Source: Campanula takesimana
Taxonomy: Eukaryota; Streptophyta; Magnoliopsida; Asterales; Campanulaceae
Length of the DNA stretch: 64,000 nucleotides
NCBI GenBank assembly: GCA_026119855.1
Contig: JAOWBW010000192.1
Coordinates: forward strand, 1,426,001-1,490,000
Direction of reading: 5' to 3'
Shown here: positions 10,594 through 22,176 of the stretch, in pieces
How the letters are laid out: every line of letters starts with the position of its first letter
Numbering within the stretch: position 1 is the stretch's first letter
Notes under the pieces: generated by a model
Database searches by the model: none
What the model saw: the letters and a program-made list of their open reading frames with translations, nothing else
What the model was told of the DNA's origin: nothing
Translations under genes and position numbers: made by a program

Positions 10594-12749
10594 TGTCGCG
10601 ACCCCGACCCCGCGGGCCGGGAGTACGCGAGCTGGACGTCGACTTAAACAATAAACTCTAAAATAATGAAGATAAAAATTTCCTTTTATACCAAAAGATG
10701 ATAACACAAAGTTTTGAAATCCAACTTGAACCACAAAATATAAACTAGTGTGAGCTCCATAAGCTTACACCCAAAATAATAAAATATACAAATTCTAATG
10801 ACATCAAGTTTGGTACAACTATTCCCAAAAAGGTTACACATTTATGTAATGTAAACCCACCAATAACAACTTGCCCAAAAGCTCAACCCTCGCGACGTCC
10901 TCCTCGTGATCAGCGAGTCTAATCCTTTCCTCCTGGGGGGGGGTTAAGGAAAAACAAAGATAAAAGAAAAGGGGGTGAGATAAATCTCAATAAGTTACTA
11001 ATGCAACTACATGACATGCTATGATGCAATAAGCAATAAACAATAGTAAATATCACTTAGCACGTAGAATTTATCAGTTAACAGATAGCAGCGGAAATAA
11101 ACAAGTAACAAAGGATATTAGCCAAGGTTTTCCAACTGATAGAACCAAATAAAGGTCGCTGCGCAGCTTCAACAATCAACAATCAACATCTTCATAGTAG
11201 CATGAAAGCTTGAAGAGAAAACCCCGGTACCGGAACCAATAACAAAGTAACGTGCCACAAAGGGCGGGAGCCATGCCACAAAGTCATGCTCTAAAACGTC
11301 TAGCTAGAATACTCACAAAAGGAGCTAGCTCATCCCATTCAAGGCCAATCTGGATGGGGAAAGAAGGACCAATGGGCGATGCTATAATGGACTTGGCTTG
11401 TGCCATTATAGTATTATCCATTGCCTGACTCGATACACAAATAACCAGCTGGACTTTCAAGTAAAGGCTAAGTAATAAAATACTAGCACGATAAACAACT
11501 AATGATTCCAAAGTAGGGAACCATTCCAAATAAATCACCAAAACGGTGCATCACTCCAACAATACATCAAAAAGATGTTCCAACAAACCCAAACCATTTT
11601 TAATCAATTCCATAACACAATCGATCACAAAGGGATCATTCTCGAACACAAAAGTGTTCCACCATATTAACTTAATTCAACTAGGGTGATACTTCGAGCC
11701 TAGATCGGGCTTGAACCTTAAAACAATTCAAAAACAAAGATACTCAGAACAGCTGGCATGGGCGGTCGCCCACAGCCAGTCCGGGCGGTCGCCCAAAACC
11801 CAAACCCGAAGCCCAAACCAACTGACTTCATGGGCGGTCGCCCAACCCAAAAGTGGGCGGTCGCCCACTCACTAATACTCAGATTCTCCGGATCAACTGA
11901 TTCGATGGGCGGTCGCCCGAACCACCCATGGGCGGTCGCCCACGCCCCCTGCTTGCTGGAAAATCGCAAGAACCAACTAGGTTCTTCCATTTTGTTACCT
12001 AAATCTCCACCATTGCAAGCCAAACTCAAAACTAACATTACCAATACATAAACTAAAGTACCCACACCATTTGGAAGCTAAAAGAACTCCTAGAACATCA
12101 TTTAGAAAACCTCAATCAAGGATGATTCAAATACCAAATTTTCACAAAAAATGAACAAAATGAAAATCATTCCCAAATCCACCCAAGAAGCAATAAATAG
12201 TATGCATCTCATCAAATAAACATGGAGTAGCATTTCTAGCATAAAATGGGGGAAAAGCAACTTACCCGGATTTCTCAAAGTTGACGGAATTCGAATATTC
12301 TAAGCTCCCTACGATCCTATCGACGATCCAAGCACATTTCATAAAATGAGTACTAAGAAAAGATGAGAGGAAGGGGATGAAAATGAAGAGAGAAGGGAGA
12401 GAGAAATCTTACCTTTTTCTTTGGAGAGAGAGAGAGAGAGAGAGTTGCTGGGAATGGGAGTATGAGGTAAGGGAGAAATAGAGTAGGAAGATGATTATTT
12501 GAACATTTACACTTAGACCCCTCCCCTACTACTACTCTTTACAAATAAACTCCCCACTAACAATTAAGACTCAACACTTCTACACTAGCACAAATGGCCC
12601 AAATAAAATGCTAGGCATAATTTATTATAACACATAAAATGCACACATAAATTATTAATTAAATAATAATTTAAACAATTAAATAAGAAATAAATAAATA
12701 ATTAAATATTTATTATTTGAAAATAGAGACGGGTTTTCGGGTCGTGACA
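10594..12749 (-). repeat. 3' LTR of element B
   Basis: Minus orientation, starting TGTCACGACCCG at 12749 and ending GGGGTCGCGACA at 10594. It contains the predicted leader exon with donors (around 12265-12415), the GGGCGGTCGCCC cluster (11760-11941), and a G run of 9 (C run on the minus strand) in the ttaagg module near 10937. A good TATAAAAGG lies on the minus strand near 10683-10691; whether it is used is unknown. Confidence 0.88.
11760..11941. repeat. Six-copy GGGCG-GT-CGCCC cluster in element B 3' LTR
   Basis: Copies start at about 11760, 11783, 11832, 11855, 11907 and 11930, each a 12-mer with five-base complementary arms around GT. Spacing alternates between about 23 and 50 bp. Open frames on both strands here are by-products of the repeats. 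Confidence 0.85.
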
Positions 12750-12765
12750 TTCACTCCCCCTTAAA
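12750..12765 (-). other. Polypurine tract of element B
   Basis: The minus strand reads taagggggagtgaa directly before the 3' LTR start at 12749. Confidence 0.8.
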
Positions 12766-12803
12766 GAAAATTCAACCCGGATTTTAACGAGACTTACCCG
12801 AAT

Positions 12804-15310
12804 TGACACGACCCCAGGTCCCGGGATTCCCTAATAGAACCTCGAACCTGGATGGGAGTGCCTAACGGGAAACAAGAAACTTAATGACATTTGTTTAACA
12901 AACTGGCATGATATATATATTCTAGAGTAAGGAGCTATACTAGCTCACAACACGAGTTCTAGACAAGAAAATTTAAAACCAAACTTAATACGTACACAGC
13001 GGAAACATGCCTAGCACATAAGCTGGCATTAAGAGTACTATACAAGATGTCTAGTGACAACAAGAACTGAACAAGACTGTCTACCCCAAAATAAGGAGTT
13101 ACAAAATCCATAATACATCGTCCTCACCAAGTGTAAAAGGACACAAGCCCCAAAACAATCACGACCTGCGAGGTAAGCTCCCAACTATGTCGAGCCTCAC
13201 TGCACACTATCCTTCCTTTCCTGGGGGGGGGGGAACAAATAAAGGGTGAGATAAATCTCAGTAAGCTATTAGATGCAACTACATGACATGTTATCATGCA
13301 ATTCAAGTAGATACTCAAATAATCATATCTCAAGTATCATCAAGTAACAAGTATATGAGAGGATAATCCACTCATCAAATAGCACATAAGGCTAAACAAG
13401 CAAGTTATAAGGATATTGCTTCCTTCCTTATTCCTCCCAAGAATACCATTGTTGTCGAAGCTTGTATTACTTGGACAATCACGATCAATAACAGGAACTG
13501 ATTATTCAGTATATATCAGAAGACCCTGTAACCAGCGTCATTCTCAATATCAGTACTCATGATTATTCACGAGGTGTTCGGGACGGGAGTTTAGCATTCA
13601 CTTAAGTCAGGCTTATTGCTCCAACTAAGGAATCTATGCCCTTACTATGGCCGGTAGTAAGGGGTCGGGCGGAAATACATAGGGACCCGATTGTCACTTA
13701 AACCCCAGCTCTCGCGACAAGCGTGAACCTATACATTTTCGAACAAGCAAGGAGAACCAGCTGGACTCACACAAGAAAGTACAAGTAGATATTTACTTGA
13801 ACAACGGGAGAAGAACTAATCCAAATGTAGTGGACTAGCTCAACAAGGAACATGCTTCAAGTACTCAAGAAGTCACCTTGCTATCAAGCAACTATATGCA
13901 ATGTTTGCACATACACAACAAGAACATGTCTCATACACATTAGTGCTTGTTCATAGCACTTTCAAGTTCACTACCATACATATGTATTGGTGTCAAGCCA
14001 AGTACAAGATTTTATTATCTTATATTCAAGTCTTAATCCATTTCTATGGACATTCAAGTCATGTACAAGCTTTTAATGTCTTATACTTCAAGTTATAACT
14101 TCCAATCTTTGGACATTCAAACAAGTATAAGAGTTATACATTTACTCTTACCAAATCCCAATCCTATTCTTAGGACGTTCAAGTCTAAGACCTTATGCTA
14201 ATGCCTCTAAGGTGTACAATCATTGGATTCACAACAAATATAACACATTAGTGCTTGTTCATAGCACTTTCAAGACATAAAGAAGAGATACTACTCTTAT
14301 ACTTATGTTCTCATTTTGATTCAATGAGTATACATGTTTAAGACCAAGTCTGATGCCCCTAAAGTATCACAACACTTGCTAGGACATCTTATACTAAGGT
14401 TATATACCTTAACTAGGGTTACTTCCAACTCATACAAACTTTAAACAAAATCTTTGTTTTTCAGATGACTGTGCGGTCGCCCAAAATGGACTGTGCGGCC
14501 GCACACAGGCATGTCAATTTCTTTGAAAAACCCTTCAGAAAGATGTGCGGTCGCACAATCATTTTTGTGCGGTCGCACAGTGTACTAAAATGCGAAATTC
14601 CCATTTCTTTCCCAGGTTGAACTATTTCCATCCCAAAACGTAGGAGTAACATTTACTAACAATTTCAACATACCCCAAAATAATAAACAAGCTTAAAACC
14701 AATTCTTTCATTTCCTTTCATTAGTTTACACAGGGGAAATTTACTCCCTTTGTCCCAAATTTACAAATACCACAAAAATCATCCCAAACACAAAATTAAC
14801 ATTCACAAGTATCGAGAATAATATTTATGCATGTTATTACAAGTAAGGGGGAGCTAATAACTTACCTAGTCAAAATTCAAGTTGACCAAAACTTATTTCT
14901 GTTCGGCCTGGAACGCTCTATTCAACGCCACGAATATTAATCCGGGATCGGAATCAAGAACGGAGGGACTCGAGGAGTCGAGAATAGGGTGAAACCCTAA
15001 CCTAGCTTTTCAGAACAGAGGGAGTGTACGTAATGAAATTGGGTAAAATGACCCAGAGAAGAAAGCCAACAAGTTGATATACTTCAACTTTCAAAGAATT
15101 GCACTTAGGCCCCTCAAGTTTCACTTTTAACAAAAAGACCCCTAAAGTCAAATTTTCACAAATGACCCAAAAGTCAAAACTAAACATTTAACCACCTTAA
15201 TATTCTAAAGCAGTTAAAACTTTAACCCAAGTAAAACTAACACATAATATGCAAGTTCAAGTATTTAACAAGTATGTCAAATATTTAAAAGAAATAGGAT
15301 GGGCGTTACA
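12804..15310 (-). repeat. 3' LTR of element C
   Basis: 2507 bp in minus orientation, from TGTAACGCCC at 15310 to the end GGTCGTGTCA at 12804. It holds a TGTGCGGTCGCACA cluster (14469-14579), a donor-like gtaagttattagctcccc (minus strand) near 14850-14870, and a G run of 11 near 13225. Confidence 0.9.
14469..14579. repeat. Four-copy TGTGCG-GT-CGCACA cluster in element C LTR
   Basis: Units start near 14470 (one arm changed), 14492 (tgtgcggccgcaca), 14544 and 14566. The matching cluster in the other LTR is near 21320-21431 with two arm mutations. The CGGTCG core is the same as in element B but the outer arms differ. Confidence 0.8.
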
Positions 15311-15327
15311 TCCTCCCCACCTTAAAG
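15311..15327 (-). other. Polypurine tract of element C
   Basis: The minus strand reads ctttaaggtggggagga directly before the 3' LTR at 15310. Confidence 0.85.
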
Positions 15328-15345
15328 AAAATTCGCCCACGAATT

Positions 15346-18300
15346 TTACTTACCAAAGTTTTCAAATAGGCTTGGGTATTTATCTCGCATCTCTTTCTCG
15401 GTTTCCCAAGTAGCTTCTTCAATTTCATGATTCCTCCACAGGACCTTCACAATAAGAATCCTTTTGGTACGCAATACTTGCTCTTTCCAGTCAAGAATTT
15501 CAACAGGTTGTTCCTCATAAGACAAATCAGGCTGAAATGGAATAGCCTCATACTCAAGAACATGTGATTCATCTGCCATATACTTGCGAAGCATAGATAC
15601 ATGGAATACATCATGAATACCAGATAAAGAAGGAGGTAAAGCCACTCTATAAGCCAACTTCCCAACTCTTTCAAGAATCTCAAATGGACCGATATAACGA
15701 GGAGATAACTTTCCTTTCTTCCCAAATCTCTTTATACCTCTACGAGGAGAGACCTTCAAGAATACAAAGTCACCTACCTGGAATTCAAGATCCCTTCTAC
15801 GATGATCTGCATAACTCTTTTGTCTACTCTGAGCTGTGCGCAATCTATCTCGAATAAGTTTCACACTCTCAACTGATTGTTGAACCATTTCAGGACCCAA
15901 GAGTCTAGCTTCTCCCACTTCATCCCAGCATATAGGAGATCGACATTTTCTGCCATAAAGAGCCTCATATGGAGCCATTTCAATGCTAGACTGAAAACTG
16001 TTATTATAAGCAAACTCAGCCAAAGGAAGATGAGTATCCCAACTGCCTTTGAAATCAATAACACAAGCACGTAACATATCCTCGAGAATCTGTATAAGTC
16101 TCTCAGATTGCCCATCAGATTGAGGATGAAAAGCAGTACTGAAATTCAATTTAGTACCCATGGCACCCTGAAGAGCCTGCCAGGAATCGAGAAGTAAAAC
16201 GAGGATCTCTGTCAGATACAATACTCACAGGAACCCCATGCAGTCGGACAATCTCCTGAACATATAAAGATGCCAACTGAGACAATGAATATCCCATGGA
16301 AACTGACAAGAAGTGAGCTGATTTAGTCAATCTGTCCACTATAACCCAAACAGCATCATGGCCTCGTCTGGTACGTGGCAAACCAGTCACAAAATCCATA
16401 GTAATATGCTCCCATTTCCACTCTGGAATTTCTAATGGTTGCAACAAACCTGCTGGACGTTGATGTTCCACTTTAACTTGTTGACAAGTCAAACATTTGG
16501 ACACATACTCAGCAATTTCTCTTTTCATATTGTTCCACCAGAAATGTTTCTTCAAGTCTTGGTACATTTTAGTACTTCCAGGATGAATAGTATACTTGGC
16601 TTTGTGAGCCTCTTCAAGAACTTTCTTCTTAATCTCAAGATCAACTGGAATACAAACTCGACCTCGGAAGGTAAGAATTCCATCACTGTTGAAAGAAAAA
16701 TCTGGTTGCTTTCCTTCATTCATTCCACTAATGATTTTCTGCAATTCAGAATCAATTACCTGAGCTTCTTTGATCTGTTGGAGTAAATCTAAAGTAGCCT
16801 GTATATTAGCAAAAATAACTCCATGATTTGATTCACAAGGATTCCAGTCACTCAAATCTTCAAACATCTTCCATTCACGAATCATCAAGCAAGAAATATA
16901 AGTCTTTCTGCTCAGTGCATCTGCCACAACATTTGCTCTTCCTGGATGATAAAGGATAGTACAATCATGATCCTTCAATTTCTCCATCCATCTACGTTGC
17001 CTCATGTTAAGCTCTTTTTGAGAAAACAAGTACTTCAAACTTTTATGATCAGTAAAGACTTCAAATTTGGTTCCATACAAGTAGTGCCTCCATTTATGCA
17101 AAGCAAAAATAATCGCAGCCAACTCTAAATCATGAGTAAGATAATTCTTTTCATAAGGAGATAATTTTCGAGAAGCATAAGCTATTACCTTGCCATCTTG
17201 CATCAGAACACAACCCAATCCTTCTTTAGAAGCATCAGTATAAACCATGAAATGCTCAGAACCATTAGGCAAAGCCAAGACTGGAGCTGTAGTCAAACGC
17301 CTTTTTAACTCCTGAAAACTTGCTTCACATTTGTCATTCCATTCAAAAGAAATAGCTTTTCGAGTCATATTAGTCAATGGAGTAGCAATCTTGGAGAATC
17401 CCTCAATGAACCTCCGATAATAACTAGCCAAGCCCAAGAAACTACGGATCTCTGTCACTGTAGTTGGCCTCTTCCAGTTTACAACTGCTTCAACTTTGGA
17501 AGGATCTACTGCAATACCAGTAGCAGACACAACATGCCCCAAGAATGAAACCTCTTCTAACCAGAAAGCACATTTGCTGAATTTTGCAAATAGTTGTTTC
17601 TCACGAAGAACTTGTAATACCACTCTGAGATGTTGTTCATGCTCAGCCCGTGACTTAGAATACACAAGAATGTCATCAATATGAGGTAACGGATATTTGT
17701 TCTTGATAGTTACCTGATTAAGATCTCTGTAATCAATACACAATCGCAGAGTCCCATCTTTCTTTCTGACAAATAACACTGGTGCACCCCACGGTGATAC
17801 ACTAGGTCTGATGAAACCCCTTTCAAGCAATTCCTCAAGCTGTGTTTTTAACTCTCTCAACTCAGCTGGAGCCATTCTATAAGGTGCTTTAGAGATTGGT
17901 GCTGTACCTGGTAATAACTCAATACAGAACTCAAGCTCTCGATCAGGTGGCATGCTATACTCAGAAGAGAACACATCTGAAAATTCAGACACAATAGGAA
18001 TATCCTCCATCTTGGGAACAGATAAACTCTGATCAAGTACACATGCGAGATACCCGGCACAACCACGAGATAAAAGTTTTCTAGCTTTTAAAGCAGAAAT
18101 AACATGTATAGCACATAAAGGCCTATCACCTTCAAAGGTAAAATTAGGCAAACCAGGAATAGAAAAAGTTACTACTTTTCTATAACAATCAACAGATGCA
18201 TGATGCACATATAGCCAATCCATGCCAAGAATCACGTCAAAGTCCCTTATAGGTAACACGAATAGGTCAGCAAGAAGGGCATGATCACCCACAAGGACCT

Positions 18301-19570
18301 CACATTTCTTGTAAACCTCAGAAGTAAACATGCAATCTCCCATAGGGGAAGATACTTCTAGCACATAAGGCATAGAATCAGGAAGAACATGCAAATGCGA
18401 CACAAAATGAGATGCCACATAAGAATGAGATGAGCCTGGATCTATCAAGACTCGCGCTCTCGTACTAGAAAGTAATATAATACCTCCTATGACCGCAGAA
18501 GACTCAGCTACACCCTGCTGATCTAAAGCAAACACTCGACCCTGAACTTTTGGTCGACCACCACTATCTCTCTTGGAACCTGAGACTGGTTGACTTGTAC
18601 CCCCAACTTGATTTACTTTACTTTTAGAACAATTTCTAGCAAAGTGCCCCGCTTCACCACACACTATACACTTTCCTTGCTTTAGCCAACACCTGTCTTC
18701 AGAATGGCCTTCTTTCGAACAAAAGCCACATACTCTCCTGGGACCTTGGACTGTTGTCCTCGAACCAGTTGATACACTACCTTTACTTTCGGTTGGCTGT
18801 CGGAATCGATGATCTTGGCGGCTAGATTTACCACCTTTAGAACCAGATCCCTGAGTTTTCTCTGATACACGACCAGTCATGGTTGTTCCCAACTTCACCT
18901 TGTGTTCTTCGATATCATTTTCAATAGTATAAGCCTTCTCCACTGATTGCTGATAGCTAGAGAGCTGTAGAGAAAGAAGTTGCTTTCTATACTCAGTCCT
19001 TAACCCTTTAACAAACCTCTGTGCCTTCTTGGCTTCGTTTGGAACTAAGTGATCACAATACCTCGCCAATTCTGTGAACTTGGTTGAGTATTGTCCCACG
19101 GTCAGACTTCCCTGCTCCAGATTAAGAAATTCCATTTCCTTTCTATCTTGGACCACTGTTGGAATAAACTGTGACTTGAATGCTTTCAGAAAATTCTCCC
19201 ATGTCTGTGGTACACCTTCCAGTTCCCAACTTTTACTCAACACTTGCCACCAATGTTCAGCGGCTTTCTCAAGTTTAAAGGTTGCAAAGGTTACCTTATC
19301 ACCTCCTGCACATCTCAAGGCTGTAAAGATCTTCTCAATGCTTTCAATCCACTCCTCTGCCTTTTTAGAATCAAATTCCCCATCAAAACTACGAGGTTTC
19401 AGCTTCAAGAACCTTGTAAGGCGATTAGGATAATCCCAGTCAACATTATCAACCATTTCTTCTTGAGGAGTTATAGATCTCAGCTGATTACTACCACTTG
19501 TACCTTCAGAACTCATTGTACCTGTAGGTAAACACTCATCGTTATTAATAACACCCCAAGACTCACCCAT
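15346..19570 (-). pseudogene. Element C gag-pol polyprotein with RT-core deletion and one frameshift
   Basis: A 1139-codon frame (19570-16151) plus a continuation (16221-15346). In order: gag domain (about residues 85-190); two zinc knuckles, CGFCSKEGHSEDRC and CIVCGEAGHFARNC; protease VLIDPGSSHSYVA, with DPG where most families have DTG or DSG; RT N-terminus LRLCIDYRDLNQVTIKNKYP. RT then jumps from PLPHIDD straight to ILVYSKSRAEHEQHL. Compared with element B, 240 bp are missing, including SKLDLRSGYHQ and MPFGLTNAP, and the junction lies at the repeated I-D-D codons (17672-17680). RNase H (YTDASKEGLGCVL), integrase HHCC and the first two catalytic Asp regions (MDFVTGLP, SDRDPRF) follow. One extra base at 16183-16184 shifts the frame into the last part, which has DGQSERLIQ and a chromodomain-like C-terminus (VLWRNHEIEEATWE). 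A start at 19516 (MSSEGTSG) is also plausible. Confidence 0.92.
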
Positions 19571-19641
19571 ACTTAGGCCATAGACCCTATCCAGACTTAG
19601 AGCAAACCAAGGTAGCTAAACAGGGTAGCTAAACCAGGGTA

Positions 19642-19653
19642 GCTCTGATACCA
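19642..19653 (-). other. Primer-binding site of element C
   Basis: The minus strand reads tggtatcagagc (initiator tRNA-Met), three bases inside the 5' LTR boundary at 19657. Confidence 0.9.
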
Positions 19654-19656
19654 ACC

Positions 19657-22171
19657 TGACACGACCCCAGGTCCCGGGATTCCCTAATAGAACCTCGAAC
19701 CTGGATGGGAGTGCCTAACGGGAAACAAGAAACTTAATGACATTTGTTTAACAAACTGACATGATATATATATTCTAGAGTAAGGAGCTATACTAGCTCA
19801 CAACACGAGTTCTAGACAAGAAAATTTAAAACCAAACTTAATACATACACAGCGGAAACATGCCTAGCACATAAGCTGGCACTAAGAGTACTATACAAGA
19901 TGTCTAGTGACAACAAGAACTGAACAAGACTGTCTACCCCAAAATAAGGAGTTACAAAACCCATAATACATCGTCCTCACCAAGTGTAAAAGGACACAAG
20001 CCCCAAAACAATCACGACCTGCGAAGTAAGCTCCCAACTATGTCGAGCCTCACTGCACACTATCCTTCCTTTCCTGGGGGGGGGAACAAATAAAGGGTGA
20101 GATAAATCTCAGTAAGCTATTAGATGCAACTACATGACATGTTATCATGCAATTCAAGTAGATACTCAAATAATCATATCTCAAGTATCATCAAGTAACA
20201 AGTATATGAGAGGATAATCCACTCATCAAATAGCACATAAGGCTAAACAAGCAAGTTATAAGGATATTGCTTCCTTCCTTATTCCTCCCAAGAATACCAT
20301 TGTTGTCGAAGCTTGTATTACTTGGACAATCACGATCAATAACAGGAACTGATTATTCAGTATATATCAGAAGACCCGGTAACCAGTGTCATTCTCAATA
20401 TCAGTACTCATGATTATTCATGAGGTGTTCGGGACGTGAGTTTAGCATTCACTTAAGTCAGGCTTATTGCTCCAACTAAGGAAGCTATGCCCTTACTATG
20501 GCCGGTAGTAAGGGGTCGGGCGGAAATACATAGGGACCCGATTGTCACTTAAACCCCAGCTCTCGCGACAAGCGTGAACCTATACATTTTCGAACAAGCA
20601 AGGAGAACCAGCTGGACTCACACAAGAAAGTACAAGTAGATATTTACTTGAACAACGGGAGAAGAACTAATCCAAATGTAGTGGACTAGCTCAACAAGGA
20701 ACATGCTTCAAGTACTCAAGAAGTCACCTTGCTATCAAGCAACTATATGCAATGTTTGCACATACACAACAAGAACATGTCTCATACACATTAGTGCTTG
20801 TTCATAGCACTTTCAAGTTCACTACCATACATATGTATTGGTGTCAAGCCAAGTACAAGATTTTATTATCTTATATTCAAGTCTTAATCCATTTCTATGG
20901 ACATTCAAGTCATGTACAAGCTTTTAATGTCTTATACTTCAAGTTATAACTTCCAATCTTTGGACATTCAAACAAGTATAAGAGTTATACATTTACTCTT
21001 ACCAAATCCCAATCCTATTCTTAGGACGTTCAAGTCTAAGACCTTATGCTAATGCTTCTAAGGTGTACAATCATTGGATTCACAACAAATATAACACATT
21101 AGTGCTTGTTCATAGCACTTTCAAGACATAAAGAAGAGATACTACTCTTATACTTATGTTCTCATTTTGATTCAATGAGTATACATGTTTAAGACCAAGT
21201 CTGATGCCCCTAAAGTATCACAACACTTGCTAGGACATCTTATACTAAGGTTATATACCTTAACTAGGGTTACTTCCAACTCATACAAACTTTAAACAAA
21301 ATCTTTGTTTTTCAGATGACTGTGCGGTCGCCCAAAATGGAATGTGCGGCCGCACACAAGCATGTCAATTTCTTTGAAAAACCCTTCAGAAAGATGTGCG
21401 GTCGCACAATCATTTTTGTACGGTCGCACAGTGTACTAAAATGCGAAATTCCCATTTCTTTCCCAGGTTGAACTATTTCCATCCCAAAACGTAGGAGTAA
21501 CATTTACTAACAATTTCAACATACCCCAAAATAATAAACAAGCTTAAAACCAATTCTTTCATTTCCTTTCATTAGTTTACACAGGGGAAATTTACTCCCT
21601 TTGTCCCAAATTTACAAATACCACAAAAATCATCCCAAACACAAAATTAACATTCACAAGTATCGAGAATAACATTTATGCATGTTATTACAAGTAAGGG
21701 GGGAGCTAATAACTTACCTAGTCAAAATTCAAGTTGACCAAAACTTATTTCTGTTCGGCCTGGAACGCTCTATTCAACGCCACGAATATTAATCCGGGAT
21801 CGGAATCAAGAACGGATGGATAATTAAACTCGAGGAGTCGAGAATAGGGTGAAACCCTAACCTAGCTTTTCAGAACAGAGGGAGTGTACGTAATGAAATT
21901 GGGTAAAATGACCCAGAGAAGAAAGCCAACAAGTTGATATACTTCAACGTTCAAAGAATTGCACTTAGGCCCCTCAAGTTTCACTTTTAACAAAAAGACC
22001 CCTAAAGTCAAATTTTCACAAATGACCCAAAAGTCAAAACTAAACATTTAACCACCTTAATATTCTAAAGCAGTTAAAACTTTAACCCAAGTAAAACTAA
22101 CACATAATATGCAAGTTCAAGTATTTAACAAGTATGTCAAATATTTAACAAGAAATAGGATGGGCGTTACA
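19657..22171 (-). repeat. 5' LTR of element C
   Basis: 2515 bp, nearly identical to 12804-15310. Small indels include a G run of 9 against 11 and an insertion near 21820 (gataattaaa). It ends at 22171, directly before cgaat. Confidence 0.92.
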
Positions 22172-22176
22172 CGAAT

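Larger units (their letters stand above)
12804..22171 (-). mobile_element. Element C: chromodomain Ty3/gypsy element nested in B
   Basis: 9.4-kb minus-strand element with LTRs of about 2.5 kb, initiator-Met primer site (19642-19653), one long gag-pol frame and a polypurine tract. The target duplication is cgaat (12799-12803 and 22172-22176). It entered the last codons of element B pol. LTR pairs differ by only about ten visible substitutions in the first 850 bp, so it is young. It has a single frameshift in integrase and an in-frame deletion of the RT core, so it cannot encode its own reverse transcription. Confidence 0.92.

Noticed and set aside
11718..12065. Open frames on both strands, repeated at 27884-28231
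   Set aside because: They are produced by the GGGCGGTCGCCC repeats, which read as GGRP/GRPP in either direction. LTR position and no start context.
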